The notes: generated from the letters alone by a model not told the origin. A DNA stretch of 64,000 nt from Sphingomonadaceae bacterium (GCA_025056155.1 JANWWL010000004.1:372001-436000); one strand, 5' to 3'; shown: positions 30,157 to 39,729, numbered from the stretch's first letter. Translations and numbers: made by a program.

Positions 30157-31936
30157 AGCCTACAAGCTCGTCGATCATGTCTACGACGCCGTCGTCGTGG
30201 GTGCCGGAGGGTCGGGCCTTCGGGCCACCATGGGCCTGGCCGAGGCCGGCCTGCGCACCGCCTGCATCACCAAGGTCTTTCCCACGCGCTCCCACACCGT
30301 GGCCGCCCAGGGCGGGATCGCGGCCGCCTTGGGCAACATGGGCCCCGACCATTGGACCTGGCACATGTACGACACGGTCAAGGGGTCGGACTGGCTGGGC
30401 GATCAGGACGCGATCGAATATTTGTGCCGAGAGGCACCCGCCGCGGTCTACGAGCTCGAGCACTTTGGCGTGCCCTTCAGCCGCACGCCCGACGGGCGGA
30501 TCTACCAGCGAGCCTTCGGCGGCATGACGCAGAACATGGGGGCGGGCCCGCCCGCACAGCGCACCTGCGCGGCGGCCGACCGCACGGGGCATGCGATGCT
30601 GCACGCGCTCTACCAGCAGAGCCTGAAGCACGACGCCGACTTCTTCATCGAATATTTCGCAATCGACCTCATCATGGTGGATGGCGCTTGCCGTGGGGTC
30701 GTGGCCCTGTGCATGGAGGACGGCTCGATCCACCGCTTCCGCGCCCACGCCGTGGTGCTGGCGACGGGCGGCTACGGGCGCTGCTACTTCTCGGCCACCT
30801 CGGCCCACACCTGCACGGGCGACGGCGGCGGCATGGTGCTGCGCGCGGGCCTGCCGCTCCAGGACATGGAGTTCGTCCAGTTCCACCCCACCGGCATCTA
30901 TGGGGCCGGCGTGCTCATCACCGAAGGCGCGCGCGGGGAGGGCGGCTACCTCACCAACGCGGCGGGCGAGCGGTTCATGGAACGCTACGCGCCCTCGGCC
31001 AAGGATCTCGCCAGCCGCGACGTGGTGAGCCGGGCCATGGCGCAAGAAATCCGCGAGGGCCGCGGCGTGGGCAAGGAACGCGACCACATCCACCTGCACC
31101 TCGACCACATCGATCCCCGGATCCTGGCGGAACGTCTGCCCGGGATTACCGAGACGGCTCGAATCTTCGCCGGCGTCGACATCACCCGCGCGCCCATCCC
31201 GGTGGTGCCAACGGTGCACTACAACATGGGCGGCATCCCCACGAACTACTGGGGCGAGGTGGTGACCGTGCGCGACGGCGACCCGGATGCCGTGGTGCCG
31301 GGCCTGTTCGCCGTGGGCGAGGCGGCCTGCGTGTCGGTGCACGGCGCCAACCGTCTGGGCTCGAACTCGCTCATCGACCTCGTCGTGTTCGGGCGTGCCT
31401 GCGCGAAGCGCATCGCCACGCTGGTCAAGCCCATGACCCCTCCGCCCCCGGTGCCCCGCGATTCGGCCGATTTCGCGATCGCCCGCGTCGATGCGTTGCG
31501 GCACGCCCGGGGCGGCTCGCCCACGGCGCGGATCCGGCTGGCGATGCAGAAGACGATGCAGGCCAATTGCGGAGTGTTCCGCAACGCCGAAGTGCTGGAC
31601 GAAGGCTGCGCGCGGATCGATGCGGTCTATCAGCAGATGGCCGACATCGGCCTCGCCGACCGAAGCCTGGTCTTCAACACCGACCTCATCGAGGCGCTGG
31701 AACTCGAGAACATGGTGGCGCAGGCGGTGGTGACGATGCATTCGGCGCGCGCGCGCACCGAAAGTCGTGGGGCGCACATGCGCGAGGATTATCCCGCCCG
31801 CGACGACGAGAACTGGATGAAGCACTCGCTTGCCTGGTTCCGCGACGGCCGGGTGGAGCTGGGCACGCGGCCCGTCCACACCTGGACCTTCTCGGACGAG
31901 GTCGAGTACATCAGGCCCAAGGCGCGGGTGTACTGA
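30149..31936 (+). CDS. sdhA: Succinate dehydrogenase flavoprotein subunit
   Basis: SdhA oxidises succinate to fumarate and passes electrons to SdhB. The 595-residue protein has the dinucleotide-binding [19 protein letters not shown], the FAD-linking His49 in [16 protein letters not shown], the active-site stretch [21 protein letters not shown] and the C-terminal [19 protein letters not shown]. Length and motifs are fully normal. It overlaps sdhD by 8 bp and is followed by a 57-codon reading frame and then sdhB. Confidence 0.97.
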   Translation: MPEAYKLVDHVYDAVVVGAGGSGLRATMGLAEAGLRTACITKVFPTRSHTVAAQGGIAAALGNMGPDHWTWHMYDTVKGSDWLGDQDAIEYLCREAPAAVYELEHFGVPFSRTPDGRIYQRAFGGMTQNMGAGPPAQRTCAAADRTGHAMLHALYQQSLKHDADFFIEYFAIDLIMVDGACRGVVALCMEDGSIHRFRAHAVVLATGGYGRCYFSATSAHTCTGDGGGMVLRAGLPLQDMEFVQFHPTGIYGAGVLITEGARGEGGYLTNAAGERFMERYAPSAKDLASRDVVSRAMAQEIREGRGVGKERDHIHLHLDHIDPRILAERLPGITETARIFAGVDITRAPIPVVPTVHYNMGGIPTNYWGEVVTVRDGDPDAVVPGLFAVGEAACVSVHGANRLGSNSLIDLVVFGRACAKRIATLVKPMTPPPPVPRDSADFAIARVDALRHARGGSPTARIRLAMQKTMQANCGVFRNAEVLDEGCARIDAVYQQMADIGLADRSLVFNTDLIEALELENMVAQAVVTMHSARARTESRGAHMREDYPARDDENWMKHSLAWFRDGRVELGTRPVHTWTFSDEVEYIRPKARVY

Positions 31937-32109
31937 TGGGCGGACGGACGCAACCACCCGCGGCCGGCGGCGGGTCCACCCCGGATGGTACCGCGCCTGC
32001 GGGCCATGCGGCGCCCGTCCGAGCGAGCGCACGGCTGCGGCGCGCAGGGGTGGGCGTTCCGCCCCGGGCCGGCTGGGGCGGCGGCACCACGATGAACGGG
32101 ATCGCGTGA
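31936..32109 (+). CDS. Possible small protein between sdhA and sdhB (57 aa)
   Basis: A 57-codon ATG frame overlaps the sdhA stop by one base and ends 1 bp before the sdhB ATG. It therefore fills the only gap in the sdh operon. The product is Gly/Ala/Pro-rich without a recognised domain or signal. It may be a real coupling reading frame that carries ribosomes to sdhB, or merely an open stretch in GC-rich DNA. I cannot decide between them from the sequence. Confidence 0.25.
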   Translation: MGGRTQPPAAGGGSTPDGTAPAGHAAPVRASARLRRAGVGVPPRAGWGGGTTMNGIA

Positions 32110-32110
32110 C

Positions 32111-32893
32111 ATGGCACGCTTCACCCTGCCCCCGAACAGTCGGATCGCCGCGAACGGCAAGACCCATCCCGCGCCGCCGGGTGCCAAGCGCACCAAGACC
32201 TTCCGAATCTACCGCTGGTCTCCCGAGTCGGGCGAAAATCCGCGGTTCGACACCTTTGAGATCGACCTCGACGACTGCGGCCCCATGGTCCTCGACGCTC
32301 TCATCAAGATCAAGGGCGAGGTCGACCCGACGCTCACCTTCCGCCGTTCGTGCCGCGAAGGCATCTGCGGCAGCTGCGCCATGAACATCGACGGCACGAA
32401 CACGCTGGCCTGCACCAAGGCGATCGAGGACATCCGCGGCACCGTCACCATCACGCCCTTGCCCCACCTGGAGGTCATCAAGGACCTCGTGCCCGACCTT
32501 CGGCACTTCTACGCCCAATACGCCTCGATCCGGCCATGGCTACAAACCGTGACGCCGGCCCCGCACATGAAGGAGCGGCTGCAGAGCCCCGAAGACCGGG
32601 CCAAGCTCGACGGCCTCTACGAATGCATCCTCTGCGCTTGCTGCTCGACATCCTGCCCCAGCTACTGGTGGAACTCCGACCGCTTCCTGGGGCCGGCCAT
32701 CCTGCTCCAGGCCTACCGGTGGCTGGCCGACAGCCGCGACGAGATGACGGGCGAACGGCTCGACCAGCTGGAGGACCCGTTCCGCCTGTACCGCTGCCAC
32801 ACGATCATGAATTGCGCCACCGTGTGCCCCAAGGGGCTGAACCCGGCCAAGGCGATCGCCGAAATCAAGAAGATGATGCTGGAACGGGCCTAG
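32111..32893 (+). CDS. sdhB: Succinate dehydrogenase iron-sulfur subunit
   Basis: SdhB carries the 2Fe-2S, 4Fe-4S and 3Fe-4S clusters that move electrons from SdhA to quinone. All cysteine groups are present: CREGICGSC with the later Cys of [16 protein letters not shown], and [17 protein letters not shown]. The 260-residue length is normal for alphaproteobacteria. Its 3' end overlaps the convergent lipoprotein gene by 29 bp. Confidence 0.97.
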   Translation: MARFTLPPNSRIAANGKTHPAPPGAKRTKTFRIYRWSPESGENPRFDTFEIDLDDCGPMVLDALIKIKGEVDPTLTFRRSCREGICGSCAMNIDGTNTLACTKAIEDIRGTVTITPLPHLEVIKDLVPDLRHFYAQYASIRPWLQTVTPAPHMKERLQSPEDRAKLDGLYECILCACCSTSCPSYWWNSDRFLGPAILLQAYRWLADSRDEMTGERLDQLEDPFRLYRCHTIMNCATVCPKGLNPAKAIAEIKKMMLERA

Positions 32894-33596
32894 CCGGGTC
32901 CCCCGTCCCCCGGGGCCGGCCACTCCCGCGGGTTGCGGGTGCCACGCGCTCGAACCGGTAGGCCCCCGCCCCCGGCACGCGGAAGGCCAGGCGTCCGTCA
33001 TCCAGGATGCCTTCCTCGCGATAGACGAGCACATCGCCCTTCAGCCGAACGACGGCCCGCAGCGTCATCGCCCGGCCCGAACGGGCCACGATCCGGCACC
33101 CGTCGGGGATGCGGGCCGAAAGGCCCCCCAGGCGGCGGCGCCAGGGCAGGCGGCAGGCCGAGGGATAGCGAGTCACGTCCTTGAGCCCGAGCGATCGGAA
33201 GGCCTCGTCCCCGCTTGTCGCCTCGGCCAGGGTCAATCCGTCCCGCAAGGCATGGAAGTCCATGGTCCAGCTGCCGGGCGCAGGGCCGGGCCGGAACACC
33301 CACAGCCGCTCGCGGCTCACGGGTCCCTGCGGTCCGCCCGCGCGCCACACGAGGTGGACGACCTTGCCGTCCGCCCCGGCCAGCGTCGGGGCGTCGACGA
33401 TCCGGAACCCGGCATGCTGCCGGTCGAGCCACGCGACCCCGACCGCCGGCGGGCGCCGGAGCCGAGCGGGCGCGGCGGCGTGTTGGCGCGCGTTGTCCCA
33501 GAAGCCTTCCAGCGCGCGGGCGGGATCGAGTGGACGTGCCGTCGGTGTGGCGCAGCCGCTGAGCGCGAGGACGGCCGATGCAAGGGCGCACCTCAG
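32865..33596 (-). CDS. CpcT/CpeT-like lipoprotein, apparent CTG start
   Basis: The frame reads as a 243-residue lipoprotein if translation begins at CTG 33596. Residues 1-15 then form a textbook lipoprotein signal ([15 protein letters not shown]) with lipidated Cys15. No ATG, GTG or TTG gives this signal; the first in-frame GTG (33350) would cut off 82 residues including the lipobox. The CTG overlaps the moxR stop as CTGA, matching the ATGA/GTGA/TTGA coupling used elsewhere in the window. The body has the spacing of CpcT/CpeT proteins: [28 protein letters not shown] and a closing GAYRFERV. In cyanobacteria that family attaches bilins; distant non-phycobilin homologues have no known role. Family assignment is by pattern only. 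Confidence 0.6.
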   Translation of the reverse strand: MRCALASAVLALSGCATPTARPLDPARALEGFWDNARQHAAAPARLRRPPAVGVAWLDRQHAGFRIVDAPTLAGADGKVVHLVWRAGGPQGPVSRERLWVFRPGPAPGSWTMDFHALRDGLTLAEATSGDEAFRSLGLKDVTRYPSACRLPWRRRLGGLSARIPDGCRIVARSGRAMTLRAVVRLKGDVLVYREEGILDDGRLAFRVPGAGAYRFERVAPATRGSGRPRGTGDPARPVPASSS

Positions 33597-34444
33597 GCCC
33601 GTCCGCCCTCCCGCCGCGCCATGAAGGCCAGGCGCTCGAACAGCATCACGTCGGCCTCGTTCTTGAGGAGCGCGCCGTGCAGCGGCGGGATGAGCTTGCG
33701 CGGGTCGCGCTCGCGCAGCGTCTCGACCGGCAGGTCCTCGTGCATCAGGAGCTTGAGCCAGTCGAGGAGCTCCGACGTGGAAGGTTTCTTCTTAAGGCCC
33801 GGCACCTCGCGGATTTCGAAGAAGATGTTGAGCGCCTCGCGCACGAGCTCGCGGGCGATGTCCGGGAAGTGCACGCGCACGATGCGCTCCATCGTCTCGC
33901 GGTCGGGGAACTTGATGTAGTGGAAGAAGCACCGCCTCAGGAACGCGTCGGGCAGCTCCTTCTCGTTGTTTGAGGTGATGACGACGATCGGCCGCTGAGT
34001 GGCGCGGATCGTCTCGCCCGTCTCGTAGACGTGGAATTCCATCCGGTCGAGTTCCTGCAGCAGGTCGTTGGGGAACTCGATGTCGGCCTTGTCGATCTCG
34101 TCGATGAGGAGCACGGGGGTCTCGGGCGACGTGAAGGCCTGCCACAGCTTGCCGGGCCGGATGTAGTTGCGCACGTCGGCCACGCGCGGGTCGCCCAGCT
34201 GGCTGTCGCGCAGACGGCCCACTGCGTCGTATTCGTAGAGGCCCTGGGCCGCCTTGGTGGTCGACTTGATGTGCCATTCGATGAGCGGTGCGCCGAAGGC
34301 TTGGGCGATTTCGCGCGCCAGCACCGTCTTGCCGGTCCCAGGCTCGCCCTTTACGAGCAGCGGCCGCCGCAGGGTGGCGGCGGCGTTCACGGCCACCATC
34401 AAATCCTCGGTGGCGACGTAGGTCTCGGTTCCTTCGAAGCGCAT
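33593..34444 (-). CDS. MoxR family AAA+ ATPase
   Basis: MoxR ATPases act as chaperones that mature or activate partner complexes, usually with a von Willebrand factor A protein. The 283-residue protein has Walker A GEPGTGKT, Walker B LLIDEIDKAD, sensor 1 ITSNNEKELPDAFLRRC and a C-terminal lid (TSELLDWLKLLM). The ATG at 34444 is preceded by GGAGGG at a good distance. The usual downstream VWA/CoxE gene is missing; a CpcT/CpeT-like lipoprotein takes its place. It is divergent from the POT transporter gene. Confidence 0.9.
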   Translation of the reverse strand: MRFEGTETYVATEDLMVAVNAAATLRRPLLVKGEPGTGKTVLAREIAQAFGAPLIEWHIKSTTKAAQGLYEYDAVGRLRDSQLGDPRVADVRNYIRPGKLWQAFTSPETPVLLIDEIDKADIEFPNDLLQELDRMEFHVYETGETIRATQRPIVVITSNNEKELPDAFLRRCFFHYIKFPDRETMERIVRVHFPDIARELVREALNIFFEIREVPGLKKKPSTSELLDWLKLLMHEDLPVETLRERDPRKLIPPLHGALLKNEADVMLFERLAFMARREGGRA

Positions 34445-34526
34445 GGGCGGGCCCTCCGTGACGGCCCCGCTTGTCGCCACGTGGCGGCCGGCGCGCAAGC
34501 GCGCATTTCGCAGGGCGGGGCTTGCG

Positions 34527-36098
34527 ATGCGCGGAAAACCGCCGCATCACCGCCGCGTGACGGCGGACGCGGGCAGGGCGGCAGCCAGGGGCACGGTCCT
34601 CGGCCATCCGCGCGGGCTCTTCGTCCTGTTCTTCGCCGAGATGTGGGAGCGCTTTTCCTACTATGGGATGCGCGCACTCCTCATCTTCTACCTCACCAAG
34701 CACTGGCTCTTTTCGGACGGTGAGGCGACGGTCGTCTACGGCGCCTACACGAGCCTCGTCTACATCACGCCGGTGCTGGGCGGCTGGCTGGCCGACCGCT
34801 ACCTGGGCCAGCGCCGCGCCGTGCTGATGGGCGCCGTCCTGCTCGCCTGCGGGCATTTGCTGATGGCCGTCGAGGGCCGCGGCGGACAGGACGACCCGAC
34901 GATCGCCGTCTTCTGGGCAGCCCTTGCCTTCATCATCGTGGGCTCCGGCTTCCTCAAGGCCAACATCTCGGTCATCGTGGGTCAACTCTACTCGTTGACC
35001 GATCCGCGCCGGGACGGGGCCTACACGATCTTCTACGTAGGGATCAACTTGGGCGCCGCCCTCGGCACCATCGTCGCCGGCTGGCTGGGCGAGACCTACG
35101 GCTGGGCCTATGGCTTCGGCGCGGCGGGGCTCGGCATGCTCCTGGGGCTCCTCGTGTTCATCTGGGGCACCCCCCTGCTCGAAGGCCGGGGGGAAAGCCC
35201 CGATCCGGCCGTGCTGGCCCGCCGTGTGGCGGGTCTTCGCCTCGATGCCTGGATCTGGCTCGCCGCGCTGGGGGCGGTCGCCCCCGTGTGGTGGCTCCTC
35301 CAGGTCCGTGGGCTCTACGCCCCCCTGCTGCTGGGCGGGGGCGTGGCCTTGCTCGCCTACGTCCTGTGGCAGGCCGCGCGCTTGCCCAAGGAGCCGCGCG
35401 AGCGAATCTGGGCCATCCTGTTCCTGATCGCGCTCCAGCCCATCTTCTGGGGCCTCTTCGAGCAGGCGGGCGGCTCGATCAACCTGTTCACCGACCGCTA
35501 TGTGGATCGCCAGGGCGTGCCCGCCTCGGTCTTCCAGTCGATCAACCCCGTCTACATCATCATTCTGGGCCCGCTGTTCGCGGCCCTGTGGACGGCGCTC
35601 GGCCGCCGGGGCCTCGAGCCGTCGGCGCCGGCGAAGTTCGGCCTGGGGCTCATTCAGGTGGGCCTGTCGTTCATCGTTCTGGTGTGGGGGGCGACGCTTG
35701 TCGGGCCCCAGGCGATGGTGCCGGTGATCTTCATCTTCCTCCTCTACCTGCTGCAGACGACGGGCGAACTCTGCCTGTCGCCCGTCGGGCTATCGGCCAT
35801 GAACCGGCTGGCCCCGCCCACCATGGCGAGCCTGGTGATGGGGGCGTGGTTCTACGCGTCGGCGGGCGGGAACTATGTTGCGGGCCTGATCGGGCAGGCC
35901 ACGGGGGGCGAATCCGGCGAGATGACCCGCGAGGGGGCGCTGGCGGTCTACGCCGAGGTGGGCTGGCTCGCCGTGGCGGTGGGCGTAGCCGTTCTGGCGG
36001 TGGCCCCCTTCGTCAAGCGCCTCATGCACCTGGACACGCTGGCCGATGCGGCGCCGGTTCGGCCCGCCCCGGCGTCGGCGGAAGGAGCCCGGGCGTGA
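34527..36098 (+). CDS. POT/PTR family proton-dependent peptide transporter
   Basis: POT transporters import di- and tripeptides with protons through the inner membrane. The 523-residue protein has about 12-14 helices, the N-terminal proton-coupling motif EMWERFSYYGMR (ExxERFxYY) and the PTR2 signature IFYVGINLGAALG. The ATG at 34527 has an AGGGCGGGG sequence upstream; a GTG at 34557 is an alternative. Its stop overlaps the GTG of the amidohydrolase lipoprotein (GTGA). Coupling to two amidohydrolase-like proteins suggests a peptide or amide scavenging unit, which is inference. Confidence 0.92.
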   Translation: MRGKPPHHRRVTADAGRAAARGTVLGHPRGLFVLFFAEMWERFSYYGMRALLIFYLTKHWLFSDGEATVVYGAYTSLVYITPVLGGWLADRYLGQRRAVLMGAVLLACGHLLMAVEGRGGQDDPTIAVFWAALAFIIVGSGFLKANISVIVGQLYSLTDPRRDGAYTIFYVGINLGAALGTIVAGWLGETYGWAYGFGAAGLGMLLGLLVFIWGTPLLEGRGESPDPAVLARRVAGLRLDAWIWLAALGAVAPVWWLLQVRGLYAPLLLGGGVALLAYVLWQAARLPKEPRERIWAILFLIALQPIFWGLFEQAGGSINLFTDRYVDRQGVPASVFQSINPVYIIILGPLFAALWTALGRRGLEPSAPAKFGLGLIQVGLSFIVLVWGATLVGPQAMVPVIFIFLLYLLQTTGELCLSPVGLSAMNRLAPPTMASLVMGAWFYASAGGNYVAGLIGQATGGESGEMTREGALAVYAEVGWLAVAVGVAVLAVAPFVKRLMHLDTLADAAPVRPAPASAEGARA

Positions 36099-37477
36099 AG
36101 GCGGCGCTCGCCGCAGTGGGCGCCCTCGCGCTGCTCGCCGCCTGCAGCGGGCCACCGCGCCCGCGGCCGGCCCCGCCCTCGGCGATGGGTCAAGGCGCGG
36201 GCGAGGCGGCGTGGGTCTCCACCTACCGGCCCATTCCCGGCGTGCCCACCGTGATCCGCGGGGCCACCATCTTCGACGGCAAGGGTGGCCGGATCGAGGG
36301 CGGGGCCATCCGCTTCGAAAAGGGGCGGATCACGGCCGTGGGGCCGACGGTCGAGGAGGCCGATGCGGTCGTGATCGACGGCACGGGCCTCTGGGTCACC
36401 CCGGGCATCATCGACATTCACTCGCACTTGGGCAACTATCCCACGCCGGCCGTGCCGGCCCATGAGGACGGCAACGAGGTCACGGGCCCTGTCCGCCCCG
36501 AGGCCTGGGCCCTGCACGCCATCTGGCCCCAGGATCCGGGCCTGTCCCGGGCGCTCGCGGGCGGCGTCACGGTGCTGCACGTGTTGCCGGGCTCGGCCAA
36601 TCTCTTCGGAGGCCGGGGTGCGACCCTCAAGAACGTCTGGGCCCGCACGGCCCAGGACATGCTGATGCCCGGCGCCCCCTTCACCCTGAAGATGGCCTGC
36701 GGCGAGAATCCGAAGCGCGTGTACGGGGCCCGCAACCAGATGCCGGGCAGCCGGATGGGCAATTTGGCGCTGGCGCGCCAGACCTGGGCCAACGCCCTGC
36801 ATTACCGCGCCACGGGCGGCCGGCAGGGGCAGGGTCCACCGCGCCGCGACATCGCCATGGAGACGCTCCTGGGCGTGCTCGACGGCCGCATCCTGATCCA
36901 GAACCACTGCTACCGCGCCGACGAGATGATGCACATGATCCAGATGGCCCGCGAATTCGGCTATCGGATCGCGGCGTTCCATCACGCCGTAGAAGCCTAC
37001 AAGATCGCGGACATCCTGGCGAAGGAAGGCATTTGCGCTGCCCTGTGGGCCGACTGGTGGGGCTTTAAGATGGAAAGCTACGACGCGATCCAGGAGAACT
37101 TGCCCTTCGTGCACGCGGCAGGCGGCTGCGCCGTGACCCACTCCGACGATGCGCACGGCATCCAGCGCCTGAACCAGGAAACCGCCAAGGCCCTGGCCAA
37201 CGCCCGCCGCCTGGGGCTTGCCATCCGCGACGAGGAGGCCTGGACCTGGATTTCGCTGAACCCCGCCCGGGCGCTGGGCATCGCCGAGCGGACGGGCAGC
37301 CTCGAGCCCGGCAAGGACGCCGACGTCGTGCTGTGGAACGGCCCGCCCCTCTCGGTCTATTCCCGCCCCCTCAAGGTGTGGATCGACGGCGGGCTGGCCT
37401 TCGACGCCGAGGATCCTGCGCGCCGTCCGCTCTCCGACTTCGAGGTGGGCCAACCCGGTTCCGGCGAGCTGAAGTGA
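36095..37477 (+). CDS. Amidohydrolase family lipoprotein
   Basis: The 460-residue protein has a lipoprotein signal (LALLAAC, lipidated Cys17) and an imidazolonepropionase-like amidohydrolase TIM barrel. Metal ligands are visible: His109 and His111 in DIHSHLG, His296/297 in AFHHAVEAYK, and THSDDAHG with Asp351. It closes with GSLEPGKDADVVLWNG, the usual composite-domain strand. The substrate is unknown; extracytoplasmic amidohydrolases of this group are often guessed to be peptidases or to act on cyclic amides. The GTG start overlaps the transporter stop, and its own stop overlaps the next GTG. Confidence 0.88.
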   Translation: MKAALAAVGALALLAACSGPPRPRPAPPSAMGQGAGEAAWVSTYRPIPGVPTVIRGATIFDGKGGRIEGGAIRFEKGRITAVGPTVEEADAVVIDGTGLWVTPGIIDIHSHLGNYPTPAVPAHEDGNEVTGPVRPEAWALHAIWPQDPGLSRALAGGVTVLHVLPGSANLFGGRGATLKNVWARTAQDMLMPGAPFTLKMACGENPKRVYGARNQMPGSRMGNLALARQTWANALHYRATGGRQGQGPPRRDIAMETLLGVLDGRILIQNHCYRADEMMHMIQMAREFGYRIAAFHHAVEAYKIADILAKEGICAALWADWWGFKMESYDAIQENLPFVHAAGGCAVTHSDDAHGIQRLNQETAKALANARRLGLAIRDEEAWTWISLNPARALGIAERTGSLEPGKDADVVLWNGPPLSVYSRPLKVWIDGGLAFDAEDPARRPLSDFEVGQPGSGELK

Positions 37478-38823
37478 GGCGGCAAGCGATTGCCCTGTTG
37501 GCGCTCGTCGCCCTGACGGGCGGTCCGGCGGGCGCGCAGGAGCGGTTCGCGCTGGTGGGGGGGCGCGTCGTCACCAACGTGGGGCAACCCGTCGATGGGG
37601 GCACCGTGCTCGTGGTGGGGGGGCGGATCGAGCGCGTGCTCCCCCCCGGAAGCGCCGCGCCGCCCGGCTACGTCGTGGTCGACGCCACGGGCCGCTGGGT
37701 CACCCCGGGGATCGTCGCCGGCCTCACCCAGCTCGGCCTGTCGGAAGTGACCGGCGGGGCCGAGGCCAACGACACCCGGGCCCCTCGGGCGGCCGTCTCG
37801 GCCGCGCTCGATGCGGCGGCCGCCTTCAACCCCCACGAGACCTCAATCCCCATCACGCGCCGGGCCGGGGTGACGACGGCCGCGGTCACCCTGTTTTCGG
37901 GCGATTCGGTGTTCGCTGGCCGCGGGCTCGTGGCCTCGCTGGCCGACGGGGCTGCGACGCCGTTGCGCGCGCGCGCCTTCCAATACGTCGCCTTGGGCCA
38001 GGCCGGTGGCCGGATCGCGGGCGGGGCCCGCACCGCCGCCTGGGCGGAACTGCTCAACGGTCTCGAGGAAGCCCGCCGGCTGACGGGCGGGGTGGCCATG
38101 CCCTTCCGCGACCAGCACCGCGACCTGCGCATCACCCGCGAGGACGCCGAGGCCCTGGTGCCGGTCGTGAAGGGGGAACAGCCGCTCCTCGTGCGCGTGG
38201 ATCGCGCCTCCGACATTCGCCAGGTCTTGACCTTGCCTCGGATCTATCCGGGCCTGCGGGTCGTGCTGGTGTCGGCCAACGAGGGCTGGCTGGTGGCGCG
38301 CGAGATCGCGGAGGCCCGCGTCCCCGTGATCACCCTGGGAATGGAAAATCTGCCCGCCAGCTTCGACCAGGTGGCGGCCAGCCTCAACAACGTCGGCCGG
38401 CTCGTGGCGGCCGGTGTCACGGTGGCCCTGGGCACGCCCGATCTCGACGCCAGCTTCCAGCCGCGCCTGCTGCCCCAGTACGCCGGCAACCTGGTGGCGC
38501 AGGGGCGGATCCCCGGCGGGGTGGGCCTCTCGTGGGACCAGGCGTTCGCCACCATCACCCGTGCCCCGGCCGACATCCTGGGATTGCCGGACCGCGGCCG
38601 GATCGCCCCCGGCGCGGTGGCCGACCTGGTTCTGTGGACCGGGGATCCCCTGGAACTGTCGAGCTGGCCGGAACGCCTGTGGATCGCCGGGCGGGAACAG
38701 CCGCTCGAGACGCGCCAGTCGCTCTTGGCCCAGCGCTACCGCCCCGGATCGGCGGACGGCCTGCCACAGGGCTACCGCCGGCCAGGGGCGACGGCACCCG
38801 CCGCGACCGGGAGAAGCCCGTGA
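37474..38823 (+). CDS. Amidohydrolase-like secreted protein lacking the HxH metal motif
   Basis: The 449-residue product has a cleavable signal peptide (to AQ at residue 22) and the same amidohydrolase architecture as its neighbour, including VTPGI and the C-terminal GRIAPGAVADLVLWTGDP. Where the neighbour has DIHSHLG, this protein has AGLTQLG, with Leu84 and Gln86 replacing the two histidines. I also find no FHH or HSDD equivalents. It is therefore probably not a conventional metal-dependent hydrolase and may be a partner or regulatory subunit of the upstream enzyme. Tandem pairs of intact and divergent amidohydrolases suggest a heteromer; this is inference. Start is GTG in a GTGA overlap. 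Confidence 0.83.
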   Translation: MRRQAIALLALVALTGGPAGAQERFALVGGRVVTNVGQPVDGGTVLVVGGRIERVLPPGSAAPPGYVVVDATGRWVTPGIVAGLTQLGLSEVTGGAEANDTRAPRAAVSAALDAAAAFNPHETSIPITRRAGVTTAAVTLFSGDSVFAGRGLVASLADGAATPLRARAFQYVALGQAGGRIAGGARTAAWAELLNGLEEARRLTGGVAMPFRDQHRDLRITREDAEALVPVVKGEQPLLVRVDRASDIRQVLTLPRIYPGLRVVLVSANEGWLVAREIAEARVPVITLGMENLPASFDQVAASLNNVGRLVAAGVTVALGTPDLDASFQPRLLPQYAGNLVAQGRIPGGVGLSWDQAFATITRAPADILGLPDRGRIAPGAVADLVLWTGDPLELSSWPERLWIAGREQPLETRQSLLAQRYRPGSADGLPQGYRRPGATAPAATGRSP

Positions 38824-39512
38824 CCCCGTTCGTCCTGCTGCTTTCCGCCTTCGTGGTGAGCCACATCGCGCTGGCGAGCCCACCGTTGCGCGACGTCCTG
38901 GTTGCTCGGCTGGGTGAGAACGGCTTTCGCATCGGTTACTCGCTGCTGTCGCTGGTCCTGCTGGTGGGGGCCATCCAGCTCTACCAGGGAGCGCCTGACC
39001 GCCAGCTGTGGACGGCTGGGGTGGGGGCCTACCATGCGGCCAACCTCGTGATGCTCTTGGCTTCGATCCTGTTCGTCGGGGCGCTGACGCCCCGCAACAA
39101 GGCGCTGGCGGGCCTTCCGCCTGCGGCTGCGGCCGGGGCGCCCACGGGCGTCCTGCGCATCACGCGCCATCCGATGATGTGGGCGTTCGTGCTGTGGGCC
39201 GCCACTCACGTGTGGCTGTCGGGCAACCTGCCCACCGTCGTCATGGCGGGCGGCATCGGCGTGCTGGCGCTGGTGGGGCCCCTGTTCCAGGACGCCAAGA
39301 AACGTCGCCAGCTGGGGTCCGACTGGCTCGCCTACGAACGCGTCACGAGCTGGATTCCCCTGGGCGCCCAGGTGTCGGGGCGCCAGCCCTGGTCGGCGGT
39401 CTGGCCCGGCTGGTGGCCGGTGCTGGGCGGGACGGGCCTGTTCCTGGTGCTCACCTTCCTGCACCCCGCCTTGATGAAGGCGCCCGTCGTGGGGCCCTGG
39501 GCGTTCCTCTAG
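38820..39512 (+). CDS. NnrU family integral membrane protein
   Basis: The 230-residue protein has about five to six predicted helices and the NnrU segments LLSAFVVSHIALASPPLRD, RITRHPMMWAFVLWAATHVWL and LFQDAKKRRQLGSDWLAY. NnrU was named from denitrification clusters, but the family resembles isoprenylcysteine-type membrane methyltransferases around the RHPMMW motif and is common outside denitrifiers. No nitric oxide gene is nearby. The GTG start overlaps the upstream stop, so it belongs to the POT-amidohydrolase operon. Confidence 0.87.
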   Translation: MTPFVLLLSAFVVSHIALASPPLRDVLVARLGENGFRIGYSLLSLVLLVGAIQLYQGAPDRQLWTAGVGAYHAANLVMLLASILFVGALTPRNKALAGLPPAAAAGAPTGVLRITRHPMMWAFVLWAATHVWLSGNLPTVVMAGGIGVLALVGPLFQDAKKRRQLGSDWLAYERVTSWIPLGAQVSGRQPWSAVWPGWWPVLGGTGLFLVLTFLHPALMKAPVVGPWAFL

Positions 39513-39729
39513 GGACACCCTGCGCCCCGGGTGCACCCGGCGCGCGTCGGCCGGTGCGTTGGGGCCGTGGGCGCTCCGGCCGACATGGAGGCGGGCAGGC
39601 CTTCGAGCGGTCTCCGCCCCGCGCGCGCCGGTTGTCGGGCGACCTCGCCCTGGGCCGCAGGGCGCGTCCCCCGCGCGTCCGCAAAGGTGCACGATCGCAA
39701 GCCTTGGGCTTGCCGCCGTGCCTTGGGGT

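Noticed and set aside
33317-33583. Alternative minus-strand frames opposite the lipoprotein start region
   Set aside because: They lack the lipobox and the family pattern seen in the CTG-initiated frame.
39513-39729. Possible terminator or gene between nnrU and abgT
   Set aside because: Only weak GC-rich inverted repeats without T-runs; nothing I could defend.
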